Assembly: GCF_021155775.2 (NCBI RefSeq)
Contig: NC_060237.1
Span: 6,619,332 to 6,683,331 of the forward strand
DNA length: 64,000 nt
Source of the DNA: Neodiprion pinetum
Taxonomy: Eukaryota > Arthropoda > Insecta > Hymenoptera > Diprionidae
Direction of reading: 5' to 3'
In this document: in pieces, positions 12,073-25,563 of the stretch
Layout: each line of letters begins with the position of its first letter
Numbering within the stretch: the first letter of the stretch is position 1
Position numbers and translations under genes: made by a program
Notes under the pieces: generated by a model
The model's database searches: none
Told to the model about the DNA's origin: nothing
What the model saw: the letters and a program-made list of their open reading frames with translations, nothing else

Positions 12073-13081
12073 TTGTTCTCAGATGCGAATCAAATGCGGG
12101 AGGGAGGTTGGGGTGAAAAAGCTCATGCATTAGGGTGTGGCGTGACGGTCGGCGGTCCTCTTCGACGCGACGTCTTCGAGCTCAGTATCTCTCCCCATCT
12201 AGCGTACCACGGAACGCGATAGATGATCCAGAGATACATTTTGCCCATTCAGACGATCACAGTGGTCAATTGAATGAAATAATGACTGATAATGACTTGA
12301 TAATTCAATTGAATAACAATCGAAAAATATGCCCAGTGACAAAATTTGAGAAATTGAACCTCGTTAAAATTAAAAGCTTACAAATGGTCCGGAGACTCTT
12401 AAGCCGAGTTATTTTTATGTGTTCCTAGAGAAGAATCACTGTGATCGTTTGACGCTGTGGATTACAAAAGTAAATAACATCGCGGCAGGACGCGACCTTC
12501 CTACCCTCGCCTGATCCCCAACGGAACCACCCAACGTAAATGTTGAAACGAAAGACTCACACACACATGCATAAGCCCCGCGACGGATCCCAAAACGTCC
12601 ACCTACCTACCCGCTTACCTATATTCGATCTATACGATTTTCCATTCTTTCCAACACACATCATCCCTTCTCATTCGCGCCGTGGTCACTGTGACTTACT
12701 TTTTCGTTGATTACCTGTAGGGAGGAAAATGTTTTTGTACCTCAGTCCGCCAGCTGCAATGTCGTGATATTGTTGTATGTGTTATTTCAACGATTGCTGG
12801 CGGAATATCGGTACACCAACATTTTATAAAGTAGATTAGGAACATCCTGTATGCTAATCAGCATTTTTCTAGGCGAGCTAAACCTACAGTTGATCGATAC
12901 TTGCTGGCTGTTGAGCAGTTGAAAATGATTCGAGATATAACATGCAATTTTACTACGTTATGTTATGCCAGACTTTGAAATCAAACAATCATGTGAATAT
13001 GATTAAACAATCGTTGGAATATGTTGAAACCTCAGGTGAATCCACCACTTAAACGACATCACAGGTAAATTCAAACATCGA

Positions 13082-13424
13082 TTATTCTATCAGTAGCTGA
13101 ACAAAATTCGGCTCGCGAATGTCGAGTAAGCGATGGTTACCTGTCGCGATGCTCATTCCGCGTTTGGCAGCGTGCATAATTTCTAACTTTAACTCAGCTG
13201 TGGTAAAGAAGATTGAAAATAAAAAATAACGAGATTGAAAGCCAAGCACCGTTGCGACCGCGAATGAGCCTACCCATGGAGCTAAGAAATCGAAGATTTG
13301 TGAACAATTGTTACCGCCACGCCACGTGACGAAGGAGACCCAAGGTAATACCCGTAACCTAAACACATGCAAACTCACCAACGTTGCCGAGTAGTGGAGA
13401 AGTTACTCGGATGTCTCTGCTCAT
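13082..13424 (-). CDS. Possible two-exon small protein, unrecognised
   Basis: On the minus strand an ATG at 13424 lies two bases after a good acceptor (TTTTTTCCAG ending at 13427). It reads 46 nt to a GTGAGT donor after 13379. A second segment, 13197-13082, follows a T-rich acceptor ending CCACAG, and the frame continues to a TAA, giving 53 aa starting MSRDIRVTSPLLGNVAELKL. A weaker donor (GTAACC) after 13141 could extend the model further. I recognise no domain, signal peptide or membrane segment. The evidence is frame and splice-site quality only; it could be an untranslated exon series or chance. Confidence 0.25.
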
Positions 13425-13606
13425 CTCTGGAAAAAACAAAAACGAAAACTCGTATTAATTTAACAAATTGGATCTTCAGTTCTCAAATTAATTATTAATG
13501 TCGTTCACGTCCATATTTTTTCACCACATGTTGCGCAAAAAAAAAAATTGGCTTTAAAATGTACCATCTGGAATTATCAAACAATTGTCAAAATAAATAT
13601 TCTTAC

Positions 13607-15596
13607 CTCCTCCGGGCTGCTCCACACTTTACATGTAGTAGTTCTCGTAGTGTCCAAGGTTGCATGGTGAAGCGACGCACTGTTTACACTGCAATAGAAA
13701 TATAAAAGCACATTACTCACACAATATACTTGGATCAGATTTCATGTCACTACAGTCCGTCTGTGTCAAAACAATTTTTCATTCCATAATATTTCAGTAA
13801 TTTCTGATAAATTTAAATGAATTGGAGAAATTAATAATATAATGCATATACAATAAGCGCAAGTGTCGGATCAATTCAGAAAATCATTTACGATCAAAAG
13901 CAACACTGAGATTAAAAATCATATCCATTACATACCTTCAAGTTTAATTCACTGTAGGGGTTATTCTAGTTTTCGCTGCGTTCTCAGAAATCGGTTGATC
14001 GGGTTACTCCATTTCAGATCAGTGCTAAATGTGGTCAAGCATGCTGCACTGTAGTCTGTCCCTGTAATCAGATAAGAAATGACATTTCACTAGTGTTTTA
14101 TTTTCCAAATCAATACACGCACTACTAAAAATTTAAAACCTATCTTATAAGACATGATCAAAAACTGAATAGCAATAAATTTGATCCAAAATATAAATTT
14201 CACAAAACAGTAAAAGTAGCTCAAAAGTATAATCAAGAATGATTTAGAATGTACATATACCTGTTTTTCATTTTTCCACAATGTTGTGACCTTCTGCATT
14301 TTGTTTTCCAACTCATCGCTACAGTCACAATTCAGATGCTCACTAACCTGGATTAATCTTGGTGCAGTTTAACTGTAATGAGATAAAAGACGGAAAAATT
14401 TTGTTAATACTCCACGTTCAACATCTATATACTGTGGGTCTAAATACATTCAATGTCAGTGTGCTATGTATTATGCCAAGCCTTGGAAAATGTTATCGAT
14501 TGCATAATCAAGTAAACAATGACTTGGATGGTTTTATACCTGTTGCTTTTCTGCAATAAACTCATGAATTTAACTACCAAATGATGTCTTCCAAGTTTCG
14601 TTGACAGAGTCTTGGAATCCATATAATCACTAACGCCGATCAACCTTGGTGCAATTCGTTTCTGTAATCAGATATGATAACACAATATTTTGTTAGTAAA
14701 ATGTAACTTCAAAATCGATTTAAATAGCATTTAAAATACAGCATAGTTATTCAAAATCATAATACGTATGAGGAATAACCAACCATCAACGATTTACCTT
14801 TACCCGAAATTTCGAAACAATTATCAACGCCGATTAATGCATCAACTTTTGTTACATGGTATTAAATATCGTAATTACGGAATAAAGGATCGCAATATCG
14901 ATCCTCAGGAAGAAATTTGGAAACGGATGAAATCGCTCATTTTTAATCCACAGAAATACTTGCGGTGATGAACACGCACCGAGGATTGTTATTCAATTGT
15001 TTCGCTAGCAGAGCTACACGTAAATAATAAGGCTTTCACTTTCAAGTAACGTTTCGATCATTTTTTTTTTTTTTCACCTATTAGGAACGACGACAAAACG
15101 AATCACGCAATAACAAATGCGTAATAATAACATTTTACAAACGTGTCCAAGTTAAAGACGCAATCCGCGTGAACCAAGATCCGAGATACAGACTCAAACG
15201 AATGTCACGTTTTGCAAGGTCAGTTTTATCAGAACATAAGAAATAAAAACGCAACAGATGATTATCGGGACATATCCTTGCCACAAAGCGCTCGAGTATT
15301 TAATGTCTGCCCGAAAATAATAGTAATCTATCAATAACCTATCTAGAAAACTATAAAGCTATAATCCAAGAATCTGCATCGTAATAATACTCGATTCCAC
15401 GCTCACTCACTTTCTGTGAAGCAACTAGCTGTCCTGGACCGATTGAACAAACTTGCCAACAACTCAAATACGCATTTAGCAAAAATCAGCCAAACAATTG
15501 ATAAAAAACCGACTCCCGCCACAGAGAGACAAAACCCGACATCGGTAAATGATAAAGTTACACAAAACAATGAAAACTCGAGACACGAAACTCACC
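13607..15596 (-). other. Putative spliced minus-strand transcript, exon-like segments
   Basis: Five minus-strand segments are each bounded by good splice signals: an exon end at 15596 (donor GTGAGT), 14661-14540 (donor GTATAA), 14372-14261 (GTATAT), 14061-13936 (GTATGT) and 13688-13607 (GTAAGA). All have pyrimidine-rich or CTGATTACAG-type acceptors. Joined in order they do not keep one open frame (stops arise right after several joins). The transcript, if real, is therefore non-coding, alternatively spliced or a 5' leader. It would run toward the small ORF ending at 13082. Start site and expression are unknown. Confidence 0.35.
13936..14661 (-). repeat. Three tandem copies of an exon-plus-intron unit, about 290-310 bp apart
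   Basis: Minus-strand segments starting at 14661, 14372 and 14061 all begin after a CT(G/C)ATTACAG acceptor. The first two share a run aligned as GCACCAAG(G/A)TT(G/A)ATC..GTTAGTGA. Translated in the aligned frame the peptides read IAPRLIGVSDYM, TAPRLIQVSEHL and SAACLTTFSTDL, aligning without gaps. The intron sides also resemble each other. This suggests an old local duplication. The third copy is the most diverged. Confidence 0.45.
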
Positions 15597-15799
15597 TTCG
15601 ATGTTCGCAGGATTTTTTCATTTCACTAACTCATTTTCTATCAGCCACACGCTGCACTTCGTGTATTATTCACAGATGCGTACGATGAAAATACATTTAT
15701 CGAATAACGTACAGACACAGCCTGAACAACGCGATTTGAATTCTGAACCGACTACGGACGTGCTCGCGCCTCGACGGCTCCGAAGCGACTGACGCAGTA

Positions 15800-17539
15800 A
15801 CGTCGCGTATCGCTCGAAAGTAAATCTCTTACTCGGTTTCTTTTACTCTGTATTTGATTGGCTGAGCGGAAACGTATCACCAATCAGGTGTAGAGCGAGA
15901 GAGATGGAATATCTCGGTACCGCTTGGAACACACATACCTCTCTCTTTCTCTCTCTTACTCCTCCGTCACGTTTTTTATACACGCGAAGCTGCGCACGAT
16001 TCGTTCACGTGTTTAGAGAGTTTCCGTAGCACGCGGCGTCAGGCGTGAATTTCACCTTTCTAACGAATTTTGGCTTAATAGAATTTGCGTAAAAATGAAG
16101 GCAAAATGAGAGAAAAAAAATTGCAAACATTGTGTTTTTTCAATGTAACAATACAGGATTGTAACTTAGAAAGATGAAGCTATCGGCAACGTGTCTGTAC
16201 ACTACTATGTTAATGTATATAAATTTACAGAACCTGATATTTGGATATGTAGATTTCATAATAACGGTTTGTGATTTTTGCAGAATTTTTAGTCACTTTC
16301 CTGCTTGGTTTTCAGAAAAAAATTATGTAGGAACTGCCTAACATTATCAAGGGCATGAATCATTATTGTAGAATCCCGTTGCAAAAAGCTCATTTTTCTG
16401 GTTATATTAAACATTCGATATCAAATTCATGCTGTCTTGAAGTCATTTTTACAAACCTTTTAAGATAGATTTTCTCATTGAAATACGACGCATAATACCG
16501 ATTTTGATTAGGGGCAAAAACCGTGATTAGTTTGGCACACGCTTTATAAGGTATTGACCCGTTTCTTTTAATTTATTTACATTTTTACTCAGGGGGGATG
16601 TTTAGTAACTCGACCGAAAAATAACTACGTCGTCATGGTACACATCGTAGAGCTTATATTACACATGGCATTGACTGAAGATATGATATCTTTTCACCAT
16701 GTAAATGCACATCACGAAAATAAAACTTCACGAATTGAATGATTATTTTCACTGATTTACTGAACACTTGTTATCAGTGATTCTGCAATAATATTCGAAG
16801 TATTAACCATTCGTAAAAAGTAATGGTATTGTGCGAGAACATCTGATGATCGTTACAGTTAGTTCTTTTCAAATGCGAGGAAAACAAACGAACATCAGGA
16901 CAAAAAGGTCACAACATGCCCGACGAAATTGTTTCACGATTCTGCATATTCATCTAACCTTACACTGAGTATTTACTTACCATAATAGTAAGACTAACAA
17001 TAAGTATTATTATCTTTCCGTGCATCCAACGCTGCACAACTGATTTAATATTATTACGAGAAATGATTGAGTAATAATTATATGAATCCAATAATTGGAT
17101 TATTAGAAATATATATACCTGTACGTATTAAGAAACCAAATGAGCGCACAGTCGTACAAGCGGATCACAACCCGTTCGACTACCGTTAAAGGTACGCCTT
17201 GCGGTCAAATCTCTCATTAATAATCCTGCTTCAAAACCGCCTGCAACTCTCGTTTTCCGGACTCAAGGACACTTATATTGTCTGTACAAGTACACACTCG
17301 TCACTTATAGAACTGTATAGCTCATGGTTGTCGTCGCACGATTGAACCGCTCGAACGGATGTAGTTAATATTGTTTACACTCACTGATCTCTATGATCAG
17401 TGTTTACACTGCGTTAAGCTACGCACGTATACCTGCGTATGTATGAGTAATTTGAAATTGGGATTTAAAATCGAGGGAAACAAGCAGCGAGTGGAGTTTC
17501 ATTGGAGCAAGTGCATTGTTGACCAAAAACTTGAATGCC
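15800..17539. other. Intergenic region upstream of the F-box gene
   Basis: No coding sequence recognised. The left part (about 15790-16050) is richer in CpG and CT-tracts and could hold a promoter for a minus-strand transcript and/or distal sequence of the F-box gene. The right part is AT-rich. The stretch 17360-17539 is open in places, but in-frame stops separate it from the F-box start, so it is more likely 5' UTR. Confidence 0.4.
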
Positions 17540-19506
17540 ATGTTTCCCATTGAAATATTGGAGATTTTCTTCAAATATTCACACGGTACTGACATCATTA
17601 ATTTTCGCTACGTATGCAAAACATGGAATAACGTTATCACTCGACTTTCAAGGGTAGGTTCTATTTACGCAATTAGCATGCACCCGCATCCAGTTATTGT
17701 TATTAATCTATGACTATACTAATTATTGACAAACAAAGAAAATGTATATACTTAAGCATTAGTCTCATCACTTGATCAACAGTTGCTTGGCCGGTATTTC
17801 ATTCATGTTTCAGGATACAAACATGTGGCAAAATAAATGCCAAAATGAAATATCCATCCACCTCCGTAGATCTATCGCACAAAAACTTTATCCAAACATT
17901 AGCTGGACTGATTTTCACGAGTCAAAAGATAATTTAAAGTGGCTATCGATGTACAGGACATGGATGAAATGGCATAAAATAAACGAATTCAATGTTTCCA
18001 CTGCACAATTCGAACCATTTTTTATCCGTCTACCATTGGTACAAATTACTTGTCTTGCTGTGTCAGGTATGACTACAATAACAAATACTCAACTAAAAAT
18101 TTTGTTTGGCCTTCTGTATTTTTCTCGATAGCAATTGATCAAGCCTCACATCAAAAATCTTACACCCCATTTGTTAATCAACTATTTTTCTGTATAGAAA
18201 GTCTGCTAGCCGTCGGTAGCTCGGAAGGATTCATTGCTTTCTATGACATTGAGAGATCCATAGTTGAGCCAATTTTTATTGCTGACCAAATGGAACATGT
18301 ATCCAATGTACAATTTTTACGGGATGGTAGAGAATCACATTCATATACGCTATCGATTTTTTTTTGTAGTTTTTGATCTTTGTTTTCTGTTTTGTATGCT
18401 TACAGACAAACGGATAGCTGCTATCTCTGCTTCAAATATGTATAGAGTGATGTTATGGGATATTCTATTAAAAAAAGTAATTTCAACTCCTCGATATGGA
18501 AGATTAATAAGGTAAAGTATGTGAAAAGTAAACAGATGAAAAACATCTCATTAAAACAATCTCTATTATTATGTTACTCTTGATTTTTCAGTACTACCCA
18601 TGGATGTGTTTTGATCACAATGAAAAACAAGCTAATCATCCGTAACAAGTGTACTGAAAGATCTTACGATTTCCTAGAACTCTATGGCACTATTGTTGCT
18701 TTAGTAGCTGACGGTGAAGAGGTGCAGCACTTGCTCAATTCTTAATAGAAATTAAAAACAAACTCAATGGTCAGCTGAAAAATGTATGGCTGAACCGACT
18801 TATTTAATGTGGACCAAAAAATTGAATGTAGCTTTTCCTTTTTGTGTCAGGCTTTTCTTTGGACAGATTTGGGTTACAACTATAAAGTAAGCCTGAATGA
18901 AACTCCATACATGGAGGAAGAATACGTCGAACCTCCTGCAGATAAAGTATTAAAATACTACGTGTTCAGGCCTTGGACTGCCATGTGCATTACAAGTAAC
19001 TAATTACTGCTCTAGAAAAGTTCATGTCTGTACCGTTTATTTCGCTTTGCATGAAATTCATGTTTCAATCCTACATTGTCCCCTTCTACTTTTAGTGAAC
19101 GGTTTTTTGGGGATCTCTGTAAACAGTCAACCCTGGGTAATGTACGAAATTCTATCAAAACTTCATGGAACACCAACTGCATTACTTTTCTATGCCGATG
19201 TACTGGTTCTAGGATTAGACTCTGGTATGTGCATAATTAAAACAAAAAAAGTAATAAAGTTTTGCTAGAGAATTTGACAGTTTTACAGAATGTAAATTTA
19301 ATCTTGCAGGTTCTGTTCACATGTACTACGTCAATAATGCTGAGTTACTAACTACTTGGGACTTTTGTCCTAAGAACTCCAAATCAATTGTAGTCGCTAA
19401 TCAAGCTATAATTGCGTTAGATATAATGGATCGGCTCAACAAGCAATATTTAATCGCCGCCACCACTGAGAAAATAAACATAGTACAATTATACGATCCG
19501 AGCTGA
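17540..19506 (+). CDS. F-box protein with WD40-like C-terminal region
   Basis: Eight coding exons: 17540-17653, 17814-18066, 18198-18326, 18406-18511, 18592-18721, 18851-18995, 19096-19224, 19310-19506, giving 400 aa. The first in-frame ATG after an upstream TGA is at 17540. Residues 1-40 form an F-box: MFPIEILEIFF, then NFRYVCKTWNNVI, the pattern that binds Skp1 in SCF ubiquitin ligases. A linker rich in W/K follows, then repeated beta-strand segments such as LLAVGSSEGFIAFYDIE, AAISASNMYRVMLWDIL and LVLGLDSGSVHMYYV, typical of degenerate WD40 blades used for substrate binding. The product is probably an SCF substrate receptor. I cannot assign an ortholog or substrate. It converges on PFAS with 363 bases between stops. 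Confidence 0.75.
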
Positions 19507-19869
19507 TTATCTGTGATATTCACCGGAAATGTGATTAAACTTCACCATTGAATCAAACGAAATTATATATTTATGAAATTCGCACACTTATTATTCACTC
19601 TAAGTTGGTCAATAGATTTAATCTATTTTATACTCAGTATACCATATATTCTTACCTCATTTATCAGCAGGTTTTTAAAGTGGAGATAATACATATTTTA
19701 ATAGAACTGCCAGCATTTATTAACTGTTTCATTGCTACTTATTAAGTTGCACGAAAAAGAAATAATGTATTCGAGTCTTGATAACGAAAATTTGGTCTAC
19801 AAACAGCCCTATCAATAATATACACAGATCTTACTCCTCTAATTGCAAGATAACATACCTAGTATCAAT

Positions 19870-22800
19870 TTAGACCGACTGACACCAAGCATAGGCATTT
19901 TGAAAAATACGTTTCCACGGTGATTGCTTCTGCATCCAGGAGACTGGAGCCCATGGCCATTGCCACATTTGAGTGCACCTCTCTGGATGAGGCATCATAG
20001 CTAAATGCCTTCCATTGAGCGAACAAACTCCAGCTATTCCCTCTGCGAAATTAGTCAAATTAAATTTATACCATTGAGAGAAGACTGGATGTTTCAATCA
20101 ATGAAAGTATAAGTTGTTATTCAGTCTTTAAATCTTACCAATACTGCCATTCGGATTTTGTGGATATTGTTCAGTTGCGATACCTTGATCATCCGTGTAC
20201 CTGATAGCTACACATTTATGTTCCTTTAATGTTCTGAAAATTTGTTGATTTCGGAATGTGAACCTTCCCTCGCCGTGAGCTACCCAAACTCCAAACACAC
20301 TGCCTTCCATTCCTTGCAACATGATGGATGGAGAATTTTCAATTTTTACTGTACTCCATCGGCACTCAAACCTTTCAGAGTTATTGTGATCCAATACAAC
20401 GTCTGGGATTCCATCATCTATAATCAGGTTTCAATTGTAATCATTGATGAAACATTCACACCGTATTCGTAAAGTTGTATTACTCATATTTATACCACAC
20501 CTACCATTTTCTAGACAGCCTATCCATCCTAGCAAGCTCATTAGTTGACATCCATTGCATACACCTAAACTGAAAGTATTTTTGCGCTCAACAAATTTTT
20601 GTAGTTGTGTCTTTAGAGTAGGATGGAACAAAAGGCTTGCTGCCCAGCCTTTAGCCGACCCGAGCACGTCTGCAACGTATACAATGAAATTATGAAATAT
20701 CCTGATTAGGAAAACAGTTACGTTTTTTATTCTGTTCTTAAAACTCACCAGCATAACTGAAACCACCCGGGAATATGACACCTCTGAATGTGTCCAGTGT
20801 TAGCTGATTATTCAAAAGATCTTGCATGACCACATCCCAAACTTCGAAACCAGCTTGTATCAGAGACGCGGACATTTCTCGGTCCCCGTTTGAGCCTTCT
20901 TCGCGTATCACAGCAACTTTAAACGGAGCTGTAAAATTCAAAATTATTTGTGAGATTGATTTAAGGATACAGAGTTTTATTGGTAAGCCACGTACTTACA
21001 TGCCATATGCTTTTGAGTAATAATTGGACTAACTGCAGGGTCGAATGTGAGTTTGTAAGCCGGTGAACTCCTCATCGAAAGCCTGAGAAATTCTTCTTCA
21101 GCACAAGTTATGTTAGTTTGTCGTAGTTCCAATCTATAACTTGTTTCCTCCCAAATTTCCATAAGAGGAAATACCGATGAACTGAGTACAATATTATCGT
21201 TGACTGATACAGATACCTGGAAAATGTTTCAACAGAGAGTTTGCAACACTAATTATGCGATAAAATAATCTTGGGAGACTTGTTTGTGTTATATACTTAC
21301 TTTCGATTGTAGGCCGAAATCCTTTGAGTTTCCGATAATATAAGCTGGAACATTATCGCGTTTGAAAACTTTCATAACATGATCAACATTTATGGGATCA
21401 ACTTCCAGAATCCAGCCCAGCTCCTCAGAAAATAGAACATCAATCGGGGAGCCTGATTTGTGATTGATATTTACGTCTATACCAGATATTCCAGCGAAAC
21501 TCATCTCCAATAAACAAGTAATTAAACCACCATCACTTACATCGTGACCTGACATGAGCTTGCGATCTGAAAAGAATTTGAATTAAATTTAGGATAACCA
21601 ATTCACTAATTAAAATGTGTTAGCATCCTGCTATCACCAAATGAGAAACACTTGGATATTTGAAAATTCACATATAACCTCTTCTTACCTTTTATTAAAT
21701 TCTGTATGGCATTAAATGCATTCTTGAAAGTTACCGCATCTTCGAAATCTGGGCAGCTGTTACCAATTTGTTTATAAACTTGAGCTAAAGCTGTGCCGCC
21801 TATACGACTCTTTCCAGCAGATAAATCTACAAAAACTAGGGCTCCGTTTATTTTAATAGATGGACCCTTTAAGTCAGGAGTAATAACCTGTGAACGAAAA
21901 GCAAGTCTTGTACAACAATAAACGCAATAAGTAAATCAATGAGCTTCAGGAAAAACAATGAAACTACCTAAATATTATGTTTAAAACTTGTCTGACCTGT
22001 CTTATGTCAGGACATGGTGCGTAGGATGAAACAACCAGTGTTCCTGGTGCCTTGACTACGTCTTTTCCGATTCGCGCAGCCATGCTCAGAGAATCTTTAC
22101 CCCCATCAACAGCTATCCCCAATTCCTTCATTATAGAGCACATAGCAACACAGGCTTCATATAGCGCTGCACCTTCGCCAGGCAACTTGGCAGCCCACAT
22201 CCAATTACCACTGCATTTAACATCCTGTGAAAGAAATGACAATTCAAAACCCATTGTTTGGTATTTAAATTTTTATGACTCATGATCATAAACCTCTAGT
22301 CAGAAACTTACTGCGAGTTCTGATATGCGAGCAAATACAAGATTAGTCAGAGATTCCGCAACTGTCATTCTTGCACCAGCAGCTGCATCAACGAGGCCTT
22401 TTATTGGCTGTTCTCCTATGGCTGTTGCAGAGCCAACCTGAAATGAGTAGGAAAACGTGTTATTGCTAAAATTAAATATATATATTTAATAAGTCAAGTC
22501 ATATATATATATATATATATATAGATATATTTAATTTCAGCAATAACACGTTTCATATATGTATTATATCCATTATTTATATCAATTGAATCGCTTTCTA
22601 TACTTACTGTGGAGAAATGTGAAAGTGCTGTAACAGCCACATCAGCTAGAGGGGTGTGAAGTGGACCTACGCACTGCTGTTGCACAATCAAACCAGTTAC
22701 GCAACGATCAACTTTATTGGTCAAATACCGTTTACTTGCAACGGAGGGTAATCTTAAGACTCGATCCAATGCAGCTTCGATACTCAAGCCAACAGGTAAA

Positions 22801-25563
22801 GTGATTGGCATAGAAGTTACTTGGTGTTTGTTAAGATTGAACATCTGTAGATATACAAATATTTGTAACAAATGAATATCGTTTCATGTTATTTGTAATT
22901 AACAAGTCAACCAGGGAAAATGAACAATATTCTCATTGGAGAACAAGTATTCATTTCACATATATACCTTCTTCGGCATTTTGCCCAATACAAGCTCGAG
23001 TTCCAGATCCACAGGATGCCTAACATTTTCATTTACCTCCCCGTTGAGATATTTTGATGCGTCGCAGTTGTCTTCCTCTGATAGTACTATTTTACCAGTT
23101 CCAGTAACTGTACCAACAAAATTAATAGGACACCGTTCACGTGTCGCAATTTTTTTCAACAAACTAACGTCTTCTGGTTTGCATAATATAGCATCATTTT
23201 CCTGATACTCTGCGCCCCACAATTCAAGAGTACTTATGCTTGGATCTCCTAGATCAAATTTCTTAGAAAATATTACAGCGCCTGCTGGTTCTACCAATTC
23301 CTTTAATACATTTCCTGCAAATCGGTAGCTTATATCAAAATTTTGCTGCAATGTGATCACTAAATTCATTCAGTGAAATTTTCACAAACCGTTTCCTCCA
23401 GCTCCTTGATCGTGTATGCTCAATATTGGATTATTGTTTCCCATTTCCATACAGGCCCGTACAAGGCGATTCAGCTTTTGCTCCATCTCTGCATCTCCTC
23501 GTTGTACTGCACCAAAGTCCAATTCTGACTTGTTGTCACCCTGGACCTGTTTAAAAAATATTTTCAATATCAGCGAATACATATATCTCATGAGAATTGT
23601 AACACTAAACCGATTTCTTTGCAAAATTATAAACACTAGTCATAATATACCTCAACGGAGCTTGCGGATCCACCTCCAACACCAATTCTGTATACAGGGC
23701 CTCCAATTTTAATAACTTGCATCCCTGGAAAAAAGTTTATTAATTGAAAAAAGTAATTCACTAGAAATACTAAATTTTTGACACAAACTTGTCTGAGAAT
23801 AAATTAGGTGTTTCAGTGATTTTACCTTTTGCAGGTGGCAATTTCTTCGTCATGTTAGCTTCCATAGAACCCAACCCACCGCTAAACATGATAGGCTTAA
23901 TCCATTCTCGACGACCACCCTCAGCCTCAACTAGCCCAAATGAACGGGCAAACCCAGATATTACTGGTTCTCCAAATTTATTACCATAATCAGAAGCGCC
24001 GTTACTAGCTTCTATTATAATTTCCAATGGGCGAGCAAAATTCCCAGGATACAAGACATCCTTTTCTTCCCAAGGCAAATCATAGCCTATGAAAATACAC
24101 AAATTTCTTAGCTGGTTAAAATCAACTCCCTCAAAACAATATTAAGTTAGATCAATTCAATTGAAATAATGTCCAAAATTTTACCTGGAATGTGAAGATT
24201 TCCAACACAATATCCTGCGGTACCCGCAATATAATACCCGCCTCTCCCAACACCTTGAATATCTCGCAATCGTCCTCCAGTACCAGTTGTGGCCCCGCTG
24301 TAATTTGCGCATAGATAAGCTTGCTTTTTTATTTATGTATGAAAAAAAGTCTTTACCTAAACGGAGCAACGCCAGTTGGAAAATTATGTGTTTCGGCAGT
24401 GAATATTATGTGCTGGTTAACGTCGTCAACACGGAAAGGGCTAGCCTCATGGGTTTTATCTGGGCGAAGGGTACGTAAGTTGAAACCCTTGATTGCGCTA
24501 CTATTATCACTGAATTTGATGACGTTATTTGAGTTTGAGTAATTCTGCGTGTCGATAATCATGTCGATCAGAGACTCTTTCTGCATTTCACCATCCACCA
24601 CCATCTCGCCTTTGAAAAACCAATGGCGACTGTGCTCACTGTTAGATTGTGCAAGGTCGAAGCACTCTACGCTTGTTGGATTACGTTTCAACTTAGAACC
24701 AAACAGATCTGCATAGAAGTCCAAATCCCAGTCGTCAAAAGCCAAACCTGATGATTAAAAAACAAATGTAAAATATAGGCAGCAAAATTTTAAGTACGAT
24801 TTTCTAGTTGGCCTCTTCAGAATTGGCCTGTCTGTCTTACCCAGCTCTGAGTTCACGTCCTCTAAGGCTTTTCTCCCAAACTTGAGAATATCAACCTCAT
24901 ACCAGTCTTTTGGCTTGATACCGTGATCAAATGTTTCTATTGGTTTCAGGTACCTGCACTCAGTCATTTTATCGTGCATCGCATCAACTATCTGATTAGA
25001 AGAAACAATAATTAAGAAGTCCATATGGAACAACAATATTAAAGGACAATTCATTTTATATACGTACTGCAGACACTGTTTCTTCATTTAGCATTGATGT
25101 AAGCTTAACAAGATATCTCGTCGAAACTTCTAATCTTCTCACTTTGCTCAGCTGAACTGATTTGCATATCGATACAGCATTGCTCGAAAACGCAGTGGAG
25201 AAATTCAGCCTAAAGTTTTAAAAAACACATTCAAATCACCATCATTTCATGCACATTTTACTGAGAATTCATGTTGGAAACCATAAATTGTACAAACCTA
25301 GGGCCAATTTCTATAAGTAGAGTCTGAGGATCCTGGATCAAGGTAGAGGTACTCCATAGGTTATCTGGCCAAAAAGGAGAGCCCAAAATCCATTTTAGTC
25401 TGGAAATCTCATCCTGACTAAGCTCCTGTGTAAGTTCAATGTTGTAGCAAGTTTCAGTTTCCAAGTCATGAACCGAACTTGAGATTTCTTTCAGGATGTT
25501 CAGTTTGTTGTTTCGTTGCCCTGACTGAAGGCCGGGAATTTTGTAGAATCTGAGTATCGCCAT
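19870..25563 (-). CDS. PFAS: Phosphoribosylformylglycinamidine synthase (FGAR amidotransferase)
   Basis: Nineteen exons on the minus strand: 25563-25298, 25209-25068, 24991-24841, 24747-24357, 24297-24185, 24086-23826, 23724-23651, 23546-23390, 23314-22968, 22844-22608, 22437-22312, 22224-21997, 21887-21689, 21566-21301, 21216-21000, 20928-20749, 20669-20505, 20417-20139, 20042-19870, giving 1323 aa (human 1338). All phases agree. It catalyses the fourth step of de novo purine synthesis in the cytosol: FGAR + ATP + glutamine to FGAM. Diagnostic blocks include DLAQSNSEHSRHWFFKG, TAETHNFPTGVAPF, GATTGTGGRLRD, HDQGAGGNGNVLKELVEPAG and VDGGKDSLSMA of the paired synthetase halves. The C-terminal class I glutaminase domain has the nucleophile in GVCNGCQL (about C1156) and the H/E pair in MMPHPER (about H1285/E1287). 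Domain order and catalytic residues are intact. A (TA)n run sits in the intron at 22500-22522. Confidence 0.97.
22500..22522. repeat. (AT)n microsatellite in a PFAS intron
   Basis: An uninterrupted AT dinucleotide run within the intron between the exons at 22844-22608 and 22437-22312. A shorter TA run lies nearby at about 22476-22486. Confidence 0.9.

Larger units (their letters stand above)
8929..13081. other. Gene-poor region upstream of PRMT3
   Basis: No conserved protein was recognised on either strand. The part next to 8929 should carry the PRMT3 promoter. The region is repeat-rich: an AT-rich block at about 9655-9860 made of variants of a TTCTGTAA/TTTACGAA-like string, a 25-bp triplet repeat at 10461-10536, a 26-bp degenerate repeat at 11191-11342, and GC-rich motif copies at 11754-11971. 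A 117-codon ORF at 10571-10924 (+) has no family I know and no splice context, so I left it uncalled. Confidence 0.5.
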
